From contig DASRFR010000047.1 of the NCBI GenBank assembly GCA_035651455.1, positions 992,001 to 1,056,000 of the forward strand: 64,000 nucleotides of DNA. The letters run 5' to 3'. Made by a program: the position numbers and the translations under genes. Source of the stretch: DASRFR01 sp035651455 (GTDB lineage Bacteria; Acidobacteriota; Terriglobia; Terriglobales; Acidobacteriaceae). Positions 9,351 to 17,736 of this stretch are shown here, piece after piece; within the stretch, counting starts at the first letter, position 1; every line of letters starts with the position of its first letter. The notes under the pieces were generated by a model. It saw nothing but the letters and a program-made list of their open reading frames with translations, ran no database searches and was not told where the DNA came from.

Positions 9351-11531
9351 CTACTCGTGCTGTCCGGAGCTTTCCAGTGATGGGACTGTTCCCCTCACCA
9401 CATTGACAGATGCCGCTGGCAAGGAGTATTCGGCATGCTCGCCACCAGACACTTGCAAGCTTACTGGCGGAGCATCTGGATCCGCGTAACCTTCTTTCCT
9501 TGCGGGATGCCATTGATACTGCGCTTTGCCAAAGGTCAGCAGGGTTACAGGACCACTGAAGAACTTATCTCCAGCACCGTCATGAAACACGAGATGGACG
9601 GCGTGAGCATTCGCTGCATCCTTGTTGATCAACATGACCGACCATTGCCCGTCCGGGCGCAACAAGGCATATGCCGTCACCAATACATGCCCTTCGTCAT
9701 CTTTGACATCACCGACCGCGGCGAACATGAGATGCGGGGCATCTTTCGGCTGCGCCCACTCCTGCGTGAGCAGCTGTGCGGCATAGAACTGCGAGGTGCG
9801 CGAACGGATCTCGTAATTGTTGTCGACCATAAACATGTGGTAAGTTCCCCAGCTATTCGGGCATGCCGGATGGGCCGGTGAATACGGCAGCGCATGATAG
9901 TAGTGAGTCGATGTGCCGCCCGCAGCCAGAAATCCCCCGAACGAATCGGCCAGCCATAGAGCACCGAAAATATCCACCGCAGCTTCCCCGCCGTGCGCGT
10001 TGGTCTCAGTGTCGAGCATCGGAACGCCTGCGGGAAGCCCGTCGTCGCGCCATACCTGGATGATGTGCTCGATCAACTGCGGCTCCTGATATAAGTTCTC
10101 CCAAGGCGTTTCACACCCGTCGTAGGGATAGTGCTCGAACGACATGAAGGCCAAATCATCCAAACGGCCGTGTGCTTTCAGGTAATCGAGGAAGCGTCCG
10201 AACCATGAACTTCTTCCCTGCGCGTCAGGCCAGACCTTGATATCTTCGGTCACGCCCTGGAAGACCGGACCTCCAAGTTTGAATTTCCTATCCACGCGGT
10301 GCAGAGCCGTTGCCCATTGCAAGTAGAGGGTGCCATAGTCTTCGGGAGTCATGTACTGACCGTCGGGCTCTTCTCCCATTTCCACGTACTCGATGGCATA
10401 GCCACGCCGTTTCAAATAACTCATCTGGGCTGCCGCGTCCTCGGGTGTCGCGTAAAGCATCGCTACGGGTACGATCGCTGGCAGTCCGCGCGTGATGCCG
10501 CTGGTGAAGAACAGGTCGAGTCCGGGCTGATCGCCCGATTCCATGCGGTCCGGAGCAAGGTAGAGATCGGCCGGCTCATGCCATGGATCGACCGACGAGC
10601 AGTAAGTTAGCGACTGCTTTTGATCAGGAGAGTGCTGCAGCACATCGTGAAAATTATTTCGATTATCGAGGGTCCCCACATAAACTTCGCGGATCGCATA
10701 GCCGACGCAGTTTCGCAGGTCACCGCTGCCATGCGTGTCACAAGTCTTGGAGGATTCGGTCATCAGCACACGCACGAATTTAGTGGTGACGGCGGCGGTA
10801 TCCAGCCGCAAGGTTGCGTCACCTGCTTTCCCGTTGCCTATGGATCCCGATGCGAACGTCTTCCATATCCCCTTGTTCTGCTCGTCCATCGCATCGCCAT
10901 CACCGTCCCAATACTGCACCTGGTATGCATGCGCATAGGGCTCCCCCCACATAATGCGGATGGCATTGACCTGCTGCTTTTGCCCGAGATCAACGACAAT
11001 CCATTGCGCATGCAGGGAATCCTCTTCTCCCGTGAAGGCTTTGGCGAGATAAGGATTGCTTTTCCAATAGGTGTTCACATTTCCGTCATCGAGCCGGGAA
11101 AATCCGTCGAATTCCGTTCCACCGTTTCTCGTGAACCCACGATGGGGAAGCGAATATCCATACGAATGGCGAATCGATTCTTTAGTGGGGGTGGAGTCTC
11201 CAACAAAATATCCCTTGCCGGCGGGATCGCTCCACTTCCCTTTCGGATTCCAATGCCAGGCTTGCACAAACAAATCGGTGTTCTGCCGATAGCTGATCAC
11301 GCCCCATCCTGCTGCAAGAATCTGTTTCACCTGGTCAGGACGAAAGAATGTGTCGGTGGCGTTGCTGGGCACGCGATCCACGGTCGAGCCAAGCGCATAA
11401 AAAGGGCTGAACTTGTTGACCACATGATTGAGATCGGCATCGACCCTGACCGTCTGGGCAAGCAGGGCCGGACCTAGAGCAATCAAGAGCAGGAAAAATA
11501 CGGGGAGCAATTTAGTGCTGAGAGGATTCAT
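9351..11531 (-). CDS. Secreted discoidin-domain protein with glycosidase-like barrel (copy 1)
   Basis: Exported protein of 726 residues starting at the ATG complementary to 11529-11531. It begins with a Sec signal peptide (MNPLSTKLLPVFFLLLIALG, cleavage near ALLAQ). A discoidin/F5-8 type C-like segment lies at about residues 140-260, with WKSNPY and QWIVVDLGQKQQVNAIRIMW. A possible TIM-barrel glycosidase core follows. VEMGEEPDGQY resembles the acid/base Glu region of clan GH-A enzymes, and PMLDTETNAHGG could hold the nucleophile. The C-terminal part is beta-rich. It is a full-length paralog of the protein at 28874-31087. It closes the operon MFS-kdgK-eda, which suggests it acts on a sugar-acid-containing glycan outside the cytoplasm. 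Substrate and GH family are not determined; the catalytic reading is inference. Confidence 0.75.
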   Translation of the reverse strand: MNPLSTKLLPVFFLLLIALGPALLAQTVRVDADLNHVVNKFSPFYALGSTVDRVPSNATDTFFRPDQVKQILAAGWGVISYRQNTDLFVQAWHWNPKGKWSDPAGKGYFVGDSTPTKESIRHSYGYSLPHRGFTRNGGTEFDGFSRLDDGNVNTYWKSNPYLAKAFTGEEDSLHAQWIVVDLGQKQQVNAIRIMWGEPYAHAYQVQYWDGDGDAMDEQNKGIWKTFASGSIGNGKAGDATLRLDTAAVTTKFVRVLMTESSKTCDTHGSGDLRNCVGYAIREVYVGTLDNRNNFHDVLQHSPDQKQSLTYCSSVDPWHEPADLYLAPDRMESGDQPGLDLFFTSGITRGLPAIVPVAMLYATPEDAAAQMSYLKRRGYAIEYVEMGEEPDGQYMTPEDYGTLYLQWATALHRVDRKFKLGGPVFQGVTEDIKVWPDAQGRSSWFGRFLDYLKAHGRLDDLAFMSFEHYPYDGCETPWENLYQEPQLIEHIIQVWRDDGLPAGVPMLDTETNAHGGEAAVDIFGALWLADSFGGFLAAGGTSTHYYHALPYSPAHPACPNSWGTYHMFMVDNNYEIRSRTSQFYAAQLLTQEWAQPKDAPHLMFAAVGDVKDDEGHVLVTAYALLRPDGQWSVMLINKDAANAHAVHLVFHDGAGDKFFSGPVTLLTFGKAQYQWHPARKEGYADPDAPPVSLQVSGGEHAEYSLPAASVNVVRGTVPSLESSGQHE

Positions 11532-11605
11532 GCAATACGAAGGCACCGCCCTGTAAAAGATAATGCGCGCCATGGAGGGACATTCTGTGGGTTTGCCGAG
11601 TGGCA

Positions 11606-12271
11606 TCAACTGCTGGCCTTTGTACCCGCTCGCGCGGCCTGCACCGCCTCCACAAGTTTCCGTGCCGCAGCCGTGATCTTGCGCGCATCCCCATTGCGCA
11701 GCGCCTGCGGGTCGACCAGATCAGCACCGGCTCCAAGGGCGAAAGCTCCAGCCGCAATGTAGTCGCCGGCATTGGCGGCGTTCACGCCTCCTGTAGGAAT
11801 CAGCGCAAGCTCGGGAAATGGGGCTTTCAAAGAGCGAATGTATTTGGGACCGCCCACGTTGCCACAAGGAAAAATTTTGATGAGTTTTGCTCCCTTCAAG
11901 GCCGCTTCCATTACTTCGGTGGGCGTGAGGGCGCCGGGAATCATCAGCTTGTCACAGGCTTTTGCAGTGCACAGTGCCGGCAAGGAAAGTCCGGGACTGA
12001 CCAGAAACTCGGCTCCCGCGTCAAGGCACGACTTGGCTTGCTCGGCAGTGAGCACGGTGCCCGCACCGGTCAGCAACTCGTTCCCGTAACGCCGGACAAT
12101 TCCTTCGATCAGCTTTGGAGCATCCGGCACCGTCATCGTAATTTCAACAATGCGGATGCCGCCATCGCAGATGGCGTCAACCGCACGGCTAGCCTCATCG
12201 ACAGTCGCCGCGCGCACCACCGGGATAATGGCGATGTCGCCGATTTTCCGGATTACCTCGTCAGTTGTCAT
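11606..12271 (-). CDS. eda: 2-keto-3-deoxy-6-phosphogluconate (KDPG) aldolase
   Basis: Class I aldolase of the Entner-Doudoroff pathway that splits KDPG into pyruvate and glyceraldehyde 3-phosphate in the cytoplasm. The TIM-barrel family motifs are clear: the catalytic Glu43 in IVEITM, GAGTVL at about 70-75, and the Schiff-base Lys132 in LIKIFP, followed by GGPKYI and the phosphate-binding PTGGV. The 221 residues match the family (about 210). No signal peptide is present, in contrast to most neighbours. It follows kdgK by 21 bases in the same operon, giving two consecutive steps from 2-keto-3-deoxygluconate. Confidence 0.93.
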   Translation of the reverse strand: MTTDEVIRKIGDIAIIPVVRAATVDEASRAVDAICDGGIRIVEITMTVPDAPKLIEGIVRRYGNELLTGAGTVLTAEQAKSCLDAGAEFLVSPGLSLPALCTAKACDKLMIPGALTPTEVMEAALKGAKLIKIFPCGNVGGPKYIRSLKAPFPELALIPTGGVNAANAGDYIAAGAFALGAGADLVDPQALRNGDARKITAAARKLVEAVQAARAGTKASS

Positions 12272-12292
12272 CCGCTGTTCGCTAACAAATCT

Positions 12293-13393
12293 TCATCGGG
12301 CGATTCTCGCCGTGCGCGCCTTCATGACCTGGAGCACGTCGTCGAGGGTAGCCATCGTAGTATCGCCGGGTGTGGTCATGGCCAGAGCCCCATGAGCCGC
12401 TCCACATTCGACGGACCACTGAGGCTCTTTGCCGGCTAAGAATCCGTAAATTAGTCCGGAGGCAACGGAATCACCGCCTCCAACGCGGTCATAAATTTCC
12501 AGGCGTTCGCGCCACGGGGCTTCGTAGAAATGCCCGTCGCAGTAGCAAATGGCTCCCCAATCATTGACGGTCGCCGAACGCGCATGGCGCAGCGTAGTCG
12601 CGATCACAGACAAGTTGGGAAACTCCTCAAGGACTCTGCTGATCATGGCCTTGAAACTTTGGGGATTCAACTGCGAGTGACTTTCGTCCACGCCAGCCAC
12701 TGGGAAACCCAAGGCGGCAGTAAAGTCCTCCTCGTTCCCGAACATCACATCTACAAGTGGGGCAAGTTCCCGGTTCACGGCCTGCGCCTTGCTCTTTCCG
12801 CCATTTGACTTCCACAAGGAAGGCCTGTAATTCAAGTCGTAGGAGACCACCGCTCCCGCGTCTCGCGCCGCTTCCATAGCCTCTTTGGCGACCAGGGGCG
12901 TGCTCTCCGAGAGCCCGCAAAAAATGCCGCCGGTGTGGAACCAGCGTGTGCCCTCTTTTCGGAAAATCTGTTGCCAATCGACATCGCCTGGCTTGAGTTG
13001 CGAAATCGCGGTGTGCCCGCGATCCGAGCATCCCAGGGGCGCTCGCAGGCCGAACCCGCGCTCGGTGAAGTTCAACCCATTGCGCACCGTGCGGCCCACT
13101 CCGTCAAACTGCACCCAGCGCACATGCTGCTGGCTGACCCCACCCTGGAACATCAGATCCTCGATGAGGCGCCCGACCGGATTGTCGGCCAGGACAGTAA
13201 CAATTGCGGTCCTCATGCCAAAGCAGCGCCTCAAGCCGCGCGCCACGTTGTACTCTCCTCCTCCTTCCCACGCGCGAAATTGGCGAGTGGTCGCGATCCG
13301 CTGATCCGCAGGATCGAGCCGCAGCATAACCTCGCCCAGGCTTACCAGGTCCCACTGACATTCCGCTGCGGGTTTCACGTTCAGCTTTGCCAT
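12293..13393 (-). CDS. kdgK: PfkB-family sugar kinase, probable 2-keto-3-deoxygluconate kinase
   Basis: Ribokinase-family enzyme expected to phosphorylate 2-keto-3-deoxygluconate to KDPG. The N-terminal domain starts DLVSLGEVMLRLDP and has the sugar-binding GGGEYNVARGL. The C-terminal catalytic signature is DRVGGGDSVASGLIYG, with the general-base Asp. The start is placed at the ATG complementary to 13391-13393 (MAKLNV, 366 residues) because the upstream extension overlaps the MFS gene and does not resemble the family. The start lies four bases after the stop of the MFS carrier gene, suggesting translational coupling. The position between a carrier and eda supports KDG over other sugars, but the substrate is inferred. 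Confidence 0.85.
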   Translation of the reverse strand: MAKLNVKPAAECQWDLVSLGEVMLRLDPADQRIATTRQFRAWEGGGEYNVARGLRRCFGMRTAIVTVLADNPVGRLIEDLMFQGGVSQQHVRWVQFDGVGRTVRNGLNFTERGFGLRAPLGCSDRGHTAISQLKPGDVDWQQIFRKEGTRWFHTGGIFCGLSESTPLVAKEAMEAARDAGAVVSYDLNYRPSLWKSNGGKSKAQAVNRELAPLVDVMFGNEEDFTAALGFPVAGVDESHSQLNPQSFKAMISRVLEEFPNLSVIATTLRHARSATVNDWGAICYCDGHFYEAPWRERLEIYDRVGGGDSVASGLIYGFLAGKEPQWSVECGAAHGALAMTTPGDTTMATLDDVLQVMKARTARIAR

Positions 13394-13397
13394 GCTT

Positions 13398-14774
13398 TCA
13401 GTTTCTTCCCAGCTTCGCTCGAGTTGCCGCGGCAGAACCGGCGGCCTCGGCAAGTACTCCCAAATTCTGCGGAGCAATGGAAAGCGCGCGCTCACTCACG
13501 GGCAACTTCTGCGCAGGATCAACGAACACCCATGCCACGGCTCCGATGCCACACAGCGCTGCGGCCACCAGGAAAGAAGCGGCCCATCCGAACCTACCCG
13601 CTATCCATGGCGTCAACGACGCTGTAATTGCTCCCCCGACTTGCGCACCCATATTCATGAAACCGGAAACGGCGCCTGACGAGGTTCCACCAATATCCGC
13701 CGTTACTGACCAGAAGGAACTTTGAGAAAGATAAAGCGCTCCGGCGCCTCCCGCCAAAACCACCCCGGCAACCCGGGCGCTACTCGCCTCTGACCCGAAC
13801 ACCAGGAAGACGCCCGCAGCGGCGATGGAGACCGCGGCCAGAATGCAGCGCCCGATGCGTGGTCCATGAGTCTTGGTCAGCGCATCACTCACGCTGCCGC
13901 CAATAAGGCAGCATGTCGCCATGGCCAGAAATGGCAACATCGCATAAAAGGCACTAGCCTTGAGGTTGAGGCCTCGGACGCGCGCGAGATAAATGTAAAA
14001 CCAGCTGAAGAAAATCCAGGCAACGTATCCGAACGAAAAGTAGCTGGCCGTGATCGCCCATACGTCCTTGCTCCGCACCATGGTTCGCCAGCCAACGAGC
14101 GAATTGCCGATCGCGCCTTTTTCCGAAATATCGATTCCTTCACGAATCGTGGCCAGTTCCGCGGGCGAAACATACGGATGCTCTTCCGGCTTATCCCGCG
14201 CTACGAAGAACCAGATAGTTCCGGCGATCACGCCGAGAAGCGAGCACGCCCAGAAAGATGATCTCCAGCCCTCGCGGACCATGATGTACGTAATGAGGGG
14301 AGGCGTGAGTCCCGCGCCGGCTCCCACGCCTGCAAAGATCCAGCCGTTCGCAACCCCCCGTTCCTGGCTGGGAATCCACCGAGCCACGAACTGATTGGAG
14401 GCGGGGTACACGACCGCTTCTCCTGCGCCCAAGAGGAACCGGATTCCGATGAACAACCACAAAGCACTCCCGATTCCCACGGGTAATGCCGCAGTCAACG
14501 CCGTGAAAACGCCCCACCACACCACTCCCGCCGCCAGCACTCGGCGCGGTCCGAAGCGATCCGCGAGCCGGCCCGCTGCGGTCTGAAAAACTGCGTAACC
14601 TGCAAGGAACGCACTGAAGATCCATCCCAGTTGAACATCGCTGAAGTGATAAGTCTCTGCAATCGAGCGTCCCGCGATGGAAATATTCACCCGATCCAGA
14701 AAAGCGACTGCGCTGAGGACGAAAATCCAGAAGACAAGAAACCAGCGCACACGGCTCGATTCCCGCACCGTCAT
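13398..14774 (-). CDS. MFS transporter, anion:cation symporter type (hexuronate/sugar-acid carrier)
   Basis: Twelve-helix major facilitator of 458 residues in the inner membrane. The first helix contains FWIFVLSAVAFLDRVNISIA, matching the ACS family (ExuT, GudP, KdgT-like sugar-acid and glucarate carriers). The loop 2-3 signature appears as GRLADRFGPRRVL, and EAVVYPASNQFVARWIP is typical of the same family. It heads the minus operon with kdgK and eda. The likely cargo is therefore a uronate, aldonate or 2-keto-3-deoxygluconate entering with protons. The promoter should lie in the 122-base gap shared with the divergent RraA-like gene at 14897. Confidence 0.88.
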   Translation of the reverse strand: MTVRESSRVRWFLVFWIFVLSAVAFLDRVNISIAGRSIAETYHFSDVQLGWIFSAFLAGYAVFQTAAGRLADRFGPRRVLAAGVVWWGVFTALTAALPVGIGSALWLFIGIRFLLGAGEAVVYPASNQFVARWIPSQERGVANGWIFAGVGAGAGLTPPLITYIMVREGWRSSFWACSLLGVIAGTIWFFVARDKPEEHPYVSPAELATIREGIDISEKGAIGNSLVGWRTMVRSKDVWAITASYFSFGYVAWIFFSWFYIYLARVRGLNLKASAFYAMLPFLAMATCCLIGGSVSDALTKTHGPRIGRCILAAVSIAAAGVFLVFGSEASSARVAGVVLAGGAGALYLSQSSFWSVTADIGGTSSGAVSGFMNMGAQVGGAITASLTPWIAGRFGWAASFLVAAALCGIGAVAWVFVDPAQKLPVSERALSIAPQNLGVLAEAAGSAAATRAKLGRN

Positions 14775-14896
14775 GCCGCAGCCCCTCTCGCCTGATGAAA
14801 AGCGGAAGGTGCGCAGTTGTTGCCGCGGCGCGGCTGTGATACTTTCGCGCTCGCGCCCAAGTTGATCCGCGCCAGTAGAGATGTCGAGACACTCGA

Positions 14897-15802
14897 ATGA
14901 ATAGACGATCCCGTTTCACAATCCTGCTTACAGTCTTGATTTTCTTCAAGGTCGTTTTCGCTGCCGCGCAGTTGGGCCTGTTCTCGAAAGAGCAGCGGGT
15001 TGCCTTCACGTCGGAATGGCACGGTGAGCGCTTTCCCGATGGCAGACCTAAAGTCCCCGATGCCATTCTGCAGCGACTGAAATCGGTTACAGCGGATGAA
15101 GCGTGGGACGTCCTGCAGGATGCGGGTTTCCATAATGAGTTCGAAAGTGGCTGGCGGGTTATCAATCCCGGCGATCGCCTGGTGGGCCGCGTCGTGACCG
15201 CCGTGTTCATGCCGCGCCGTCCCGATTTCGATTCTGTCATCCAGGCGAACGGTAAAAAAGAAGGACGTGTTGGCGACGAAAACTCCTGGATCATCGACAT
15301 TCTTCAGCCCGGGGACGTGCTGGTCGTCGACCTGTTCGGAAAAATTCGCTACGGCACCATTGTCGGGGACAATCTTTCCACCGCGATCTACTCCAAAAGC
15401 CATAATGGGTTGATCGTGAATGGCGCGGTTCGCGATGTGACCGGTATAGAGGAAATCAAGGGCTTTCAGGTTTACACTCGGGGCGTCGATCCGTCGGCAC
15501 TGGAAAATGTGATGCTGATGGGAATCAACGTGCCCATACGCATCGGCGACACCACCGTTATGCCGGGAGATGTCGCTCTTGGCGATCCCGAGGGTGTTAC
15601 ATTCGTCCCGCCGCAGCTTGCGGAGAAACTCGCGGATGACACCGAGATGGATCACTTGGTGGATGAATGGGGTCACATGATGCTGCGCGAAGGCAAGTAC
15701 ACGCCGGGCCAGATTGATTCCAGGTGGACGAAGCAAATGGTTGACGAGTTCAACGATTGGCTCGCGAAGAAAGGATCCCAACGACGCCTGCCGCAGCCAT
15801 GA
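14897..15802 (+). CDS. Exported RraA-like protein (HMG/CHA aldolase superfamily), copy 1
   Basis: Protein of 301 residues in the RraA / 4-hydroxy-4-methyl-2-oxoglutarate aldolase superfamily. The metal- and substrate-binding block is intact: VVDLFGKIRYGTIVGDN followed by the arginine-aspartate pair in VNGAVRDVTGI. RraA and the aldolases are normally about 160-230 residues and cytosolic. Here residues 1-25 form a signal peptide or membrane anchor (RFTILLTVLIFFKVVFAAAQ), and there is a C-terminal extension of about 50 residues (KQMVDEFNDWLAKK). A retro-aldol or decarboxylase reaction on a keto acid is expected from the family; the substrate is unknown. It is divergent from the MFS-kdgK-eda operon and faces the DgaE-like gene tail to tail. 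Confidence 0.82.
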   Translation: MNRRSRFTILLTVLIFFKVVFAAAQLGLFSKEQRVAFTSEWHGERFPDGRPKVPDAILQRLKSVTADEAWDVLQDAGFHNEFESGWRVINPGDRLVGRVVTAVFMPRRPDFDSVIQANGKKEGRVGDENSWIIDILQPGDVLVVDLFGKIRYGTIVGDNLSTAIYSKSHNGLIVNGAVRDVTGIEEIKGFQVYTRGVDPSALENVMLMGINVPIRIGDTTVMPGDVALGDPEGVTFVPPQLAEKLADDTEMDHLVDEWGHMMLREGKYTPGQIDSRWTKQMVDEFNDWLAKKGSQRRLPQP

Positions 15803-15924
15803 GAAAATTATGTCAGCACGGGTTGGGGTGACATCTTGCATATTCAGATTAGCTGCTTCAAGTCGACCAACGTTCAATCGGTAAGGGCCTACACGTCGAA
15901 CTCATCGAGGATTTCGTGCAACTG

Positions 15925-17211
15925 TCAGGCCGAATGCTGTTTAAACAAAGCGAGTAACTGCTCCGCGACGATCTTGTCCTCTCCCGGTTGCAGCATGAAC
16001 GAGTTCATGACGAGGCCGGGACGATCCTCCCCGCGGCCCATCACGATGGATGGTTTCGAGCTGCGCAATTGATGCGACGCCTCGTTGGGCGCCAGGCGGA
16101 CCCGCTCCGGATCCCATGTAATCTGCATGTGCGGCACGTGATTGGCGATGTCGGGGGTAAAAAACGAAGTCGTCACCCCCGGTACACCAGTAATCCGCCT
16201 TGATATGCCGTCCAGTCTGGCCTGCCACTCGCGCGCCAGCGCGTCGTGATCTTCACGGAGATATAGCTCCAGCGCCTTCACCATCGCGACAATTTCTTCC
16301 TTACCTACTTTCTGACTGCGTCCGATAGTGTCCTCGTGCGGACTGTTGTTCAGCAATGCATATGCCACCAGGTCCTTGCGTCCGACCAGCAAGCCTGCGC
16401 ATTGCGGGCCCCGAATGGCTTTGCCCCCGCTGAACGTCACCAGGTCATAACCCATGTTGGTGTAATCCCAAAGGTGGGAGACCGGCGGCGTGTCTGCGGC
16501 GGCGTCATTCATGCACGGAACCTTGTATTCCTTCGCCAGCTTGACCCACTCATCGACTTTGATCTGGCCTGCCGCATTCGCGAAATTTGTGAAGTGCATC
16601 ATGGCGGTTCGATCGCTTACCGCGCGCCGCAACTGCTCGCGAGTCTCAATTTCCACCAGCTTCACTCCCGTAGTGCGCAGCTGATGATCGAAGGGATTTC
16701 GATGCGACTTTTGAATAATGACTTCCGACTTCATTCCCGTCAGGTCCGGCAGTTGCTTGATGAGCGTCTCGTTATCGCCGGTCAGTATGCCGGCCATTCC
16801 GGACTGAATCGCGGCCGCCGCACCGGAAGTGACAAGGGCCGTGTAGCCCTCCGGCAGCTTCAGCATCTCAGCAATTCTGTTGCCCGCGGCCACTTCCAAT
16901 TCAGGAATGCTCACGAAGTGGCGCGCCGCTTGATCCATGACCGCCTGTAGCTCGGGATGGGGCAGCGAACCACCTAACATAGTCATCGTTCCCTCGCAGT
17001 TGATGACCGTGGGAACGCCCAGCTCTTCATACACGTTGCCCGTCTGACCGAACCCAGTGATTGCAGTTGTGACCGGCGCTGCCGAGCCGCCGCCCGCGAA
17101 CAGCCGTCGCGGAGCTGACCCTATGGCTCCAAGCACCAGCGCCATGCTCCCCATGAACCCACGCCGACTCCACGATTGATTTGTTCCCATGGATGGACTC
17201 TCCATTCTCAT
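15925..17211 (-). CDS. Tat-exported SelA/DgaE-like PLP enzyme (probable amino-sugar-acid ammonia-lyase)
   Basis: PLP-dependent fold-type I enzyme of the SelA / D-glucosaminate-6-phosphate ammonia-lyase (DgaE) group, 428 residues. The PLP lysine is Lys264 in the signature SGGKAIRGPQCAGLL. Substrate-phosphate or carboxylate contacts are expected around CEGTMTMLGGS. DgaE releases ammonia from D-glucosaminate-6-phosphate to give KDG-6-phosphate; non-phosphorylated D-glucosaminate ammonia-lyase gives KDG. Unusually, residues 1-45 are a twin-arginine signal (S-W-S-R-R-G-F-M plus a hydrophobic stretch), so the folded holoenzyme is exported. Its ATG overlaps the stop of the upstream ridA gene by four bases. 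The ammonia-lyase assignment is inferred from family and context; a selenium-transferase role is unlikely. Confidence 0.78.
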   Translation of the reverse strand: MRMESPSMGTNQSWSRRGFMGSMALVLGAIGSAPRRLFAGGGSAAPVTTAITGFGQTGNVYEELGVPTVINCEGTMTMLGGSLPHPELQAVMDQAARHFVSIPELEVAAGNRIAEMLKLPEGYTALVTSGAAAAIQSGMAGILTGDNETLIKQLPDLTGMKSEVIIQKSHRNPFDHQLRTTGVKLVEIETREQLRRAVSDRTAMMHFTNFANAAGQIKVDEWVKLAKEYKVPCMNDAAADTPPVSHLWDYTNMGYDLVTFSGGKAIRGPQCAGLLVGRKDLVAYALLNNSPHEDTIGRSQKVGKEEIVAMVKALELYLREDHDALAREWQARLDGISRRITGVPGVTTSFFTPDIANHVPHMQITWDPERVRLAPNEASHQLRSSKPSIVMGRGEDRPGLVMNSFMLQPGEDKIVAEQLLALFKQHSA

Positions 17212-17708
17212 TTGCGCGTTACCGCAGCAATGCAGTTGATCTCCAGCAGAGAATGGCCGGGAACACCCGCCACGGCGATCGTCGTTCGTGCCGGTCCGCC
17301 ATTGGGAAAATACGTTTTGAATACCTTGTTCATCCCGTCGTAATCGTCAAGTTTTGACAAGTACACGGTCAATTGCAGGATGCTGTCCATGGAACCGCCA
17401 CCGGCCTCCACCAGCTTTTTCACATTATTCATCACCTTCGTGGTATGGGTCTCGATATCGCTGCCCTGCACGGAACCGGCATCATTCGCCCCCTGTCCAG
17501 AGATGTAGATCAAGCCGTTATGAACAATAAGGGACGTGATCATCTGCTTCCCGTCCGCGGGCTTGCCGTCATAGTTGAGTTTCTGCACGGTCGAATCCTG
17601 CTCAGGTGAGGGCGTCGCATGCAGAGCTACTGTTCCCAACCCGAGCGCGGATACAATCGATCCCAAACGGAGGGCGAAACTTCTGCGAGTGAAGAATCCG
17701 GACCTCAT
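17208..17708 (-). CDS. Exported RidA-family enamine/imine deaminase, copy 1
   Basis: RidA (YjgF/UK114) proteins hydrolyse reactive enamines and imines released by PLP enzymes. The RidA core of about 125 residues retains the active-site arginine in GGPARTTIAVAGVP and the glutamate in LLEINCIAAV. Cytosolic RidA has no leader. Here the start MRSGFFTRRSFALRLGS gives a twin-arginine-like or Sec signal ending near LHATP. The start at the ATG complementary to 17706-17708 is supported by GGAGGA eight bases upstream. The stop overlaps the start of the DgaE-like PLP gene, so the two products are probably made in fixed ratio and work on the same intermediate. Confidence 0.88.
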   Translation of the reverse strand: MRSGFFTRRSFALRLGSIVSALGLGTVALHATPSPEQDSTVQKLNYDGKPADGKQMITSLIVHNGLIYISGQGANDAGSVQGSDIETHTTKVMNNVKKLVEAGGGSMDSILQLTVYLSKLDDYDGMNKVFKTYFPNGGPARTTIAVAGVPGHSLLEINCIAAVTRK

Positions 17709-17716
17709 AAGGTGTT

Positions 17717-17722
17717 TCCTCC
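17717..17722 (-). promoter_or_regulatory. Strong ribosome binding site of exported ridA copy 1
   Basis: GGAGGA on the minus strand, eight bases before the ATG at 17708. It decides the start: the longer frame to 17807 would run into the PQQ dehydrogenase gene and lacks such a site. Confidence 0.8.
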
Positions 17723-17736
17723 AAAGAACGGCGTAG

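Noticed and set aside
10620..11477. 285-codon plus-strand frame opposite the discoidin-domain protein
   Set aside because: Antisense shadow; low-complexity translation without motifs, while the minus frame has a signal peptide and a paralog.
14191..15300. 369-codon minus-strand frame across the MFS and RraA-like genes
   Set aside because: It spans two real genes on opposite strands in other frames and has no coherent protein.
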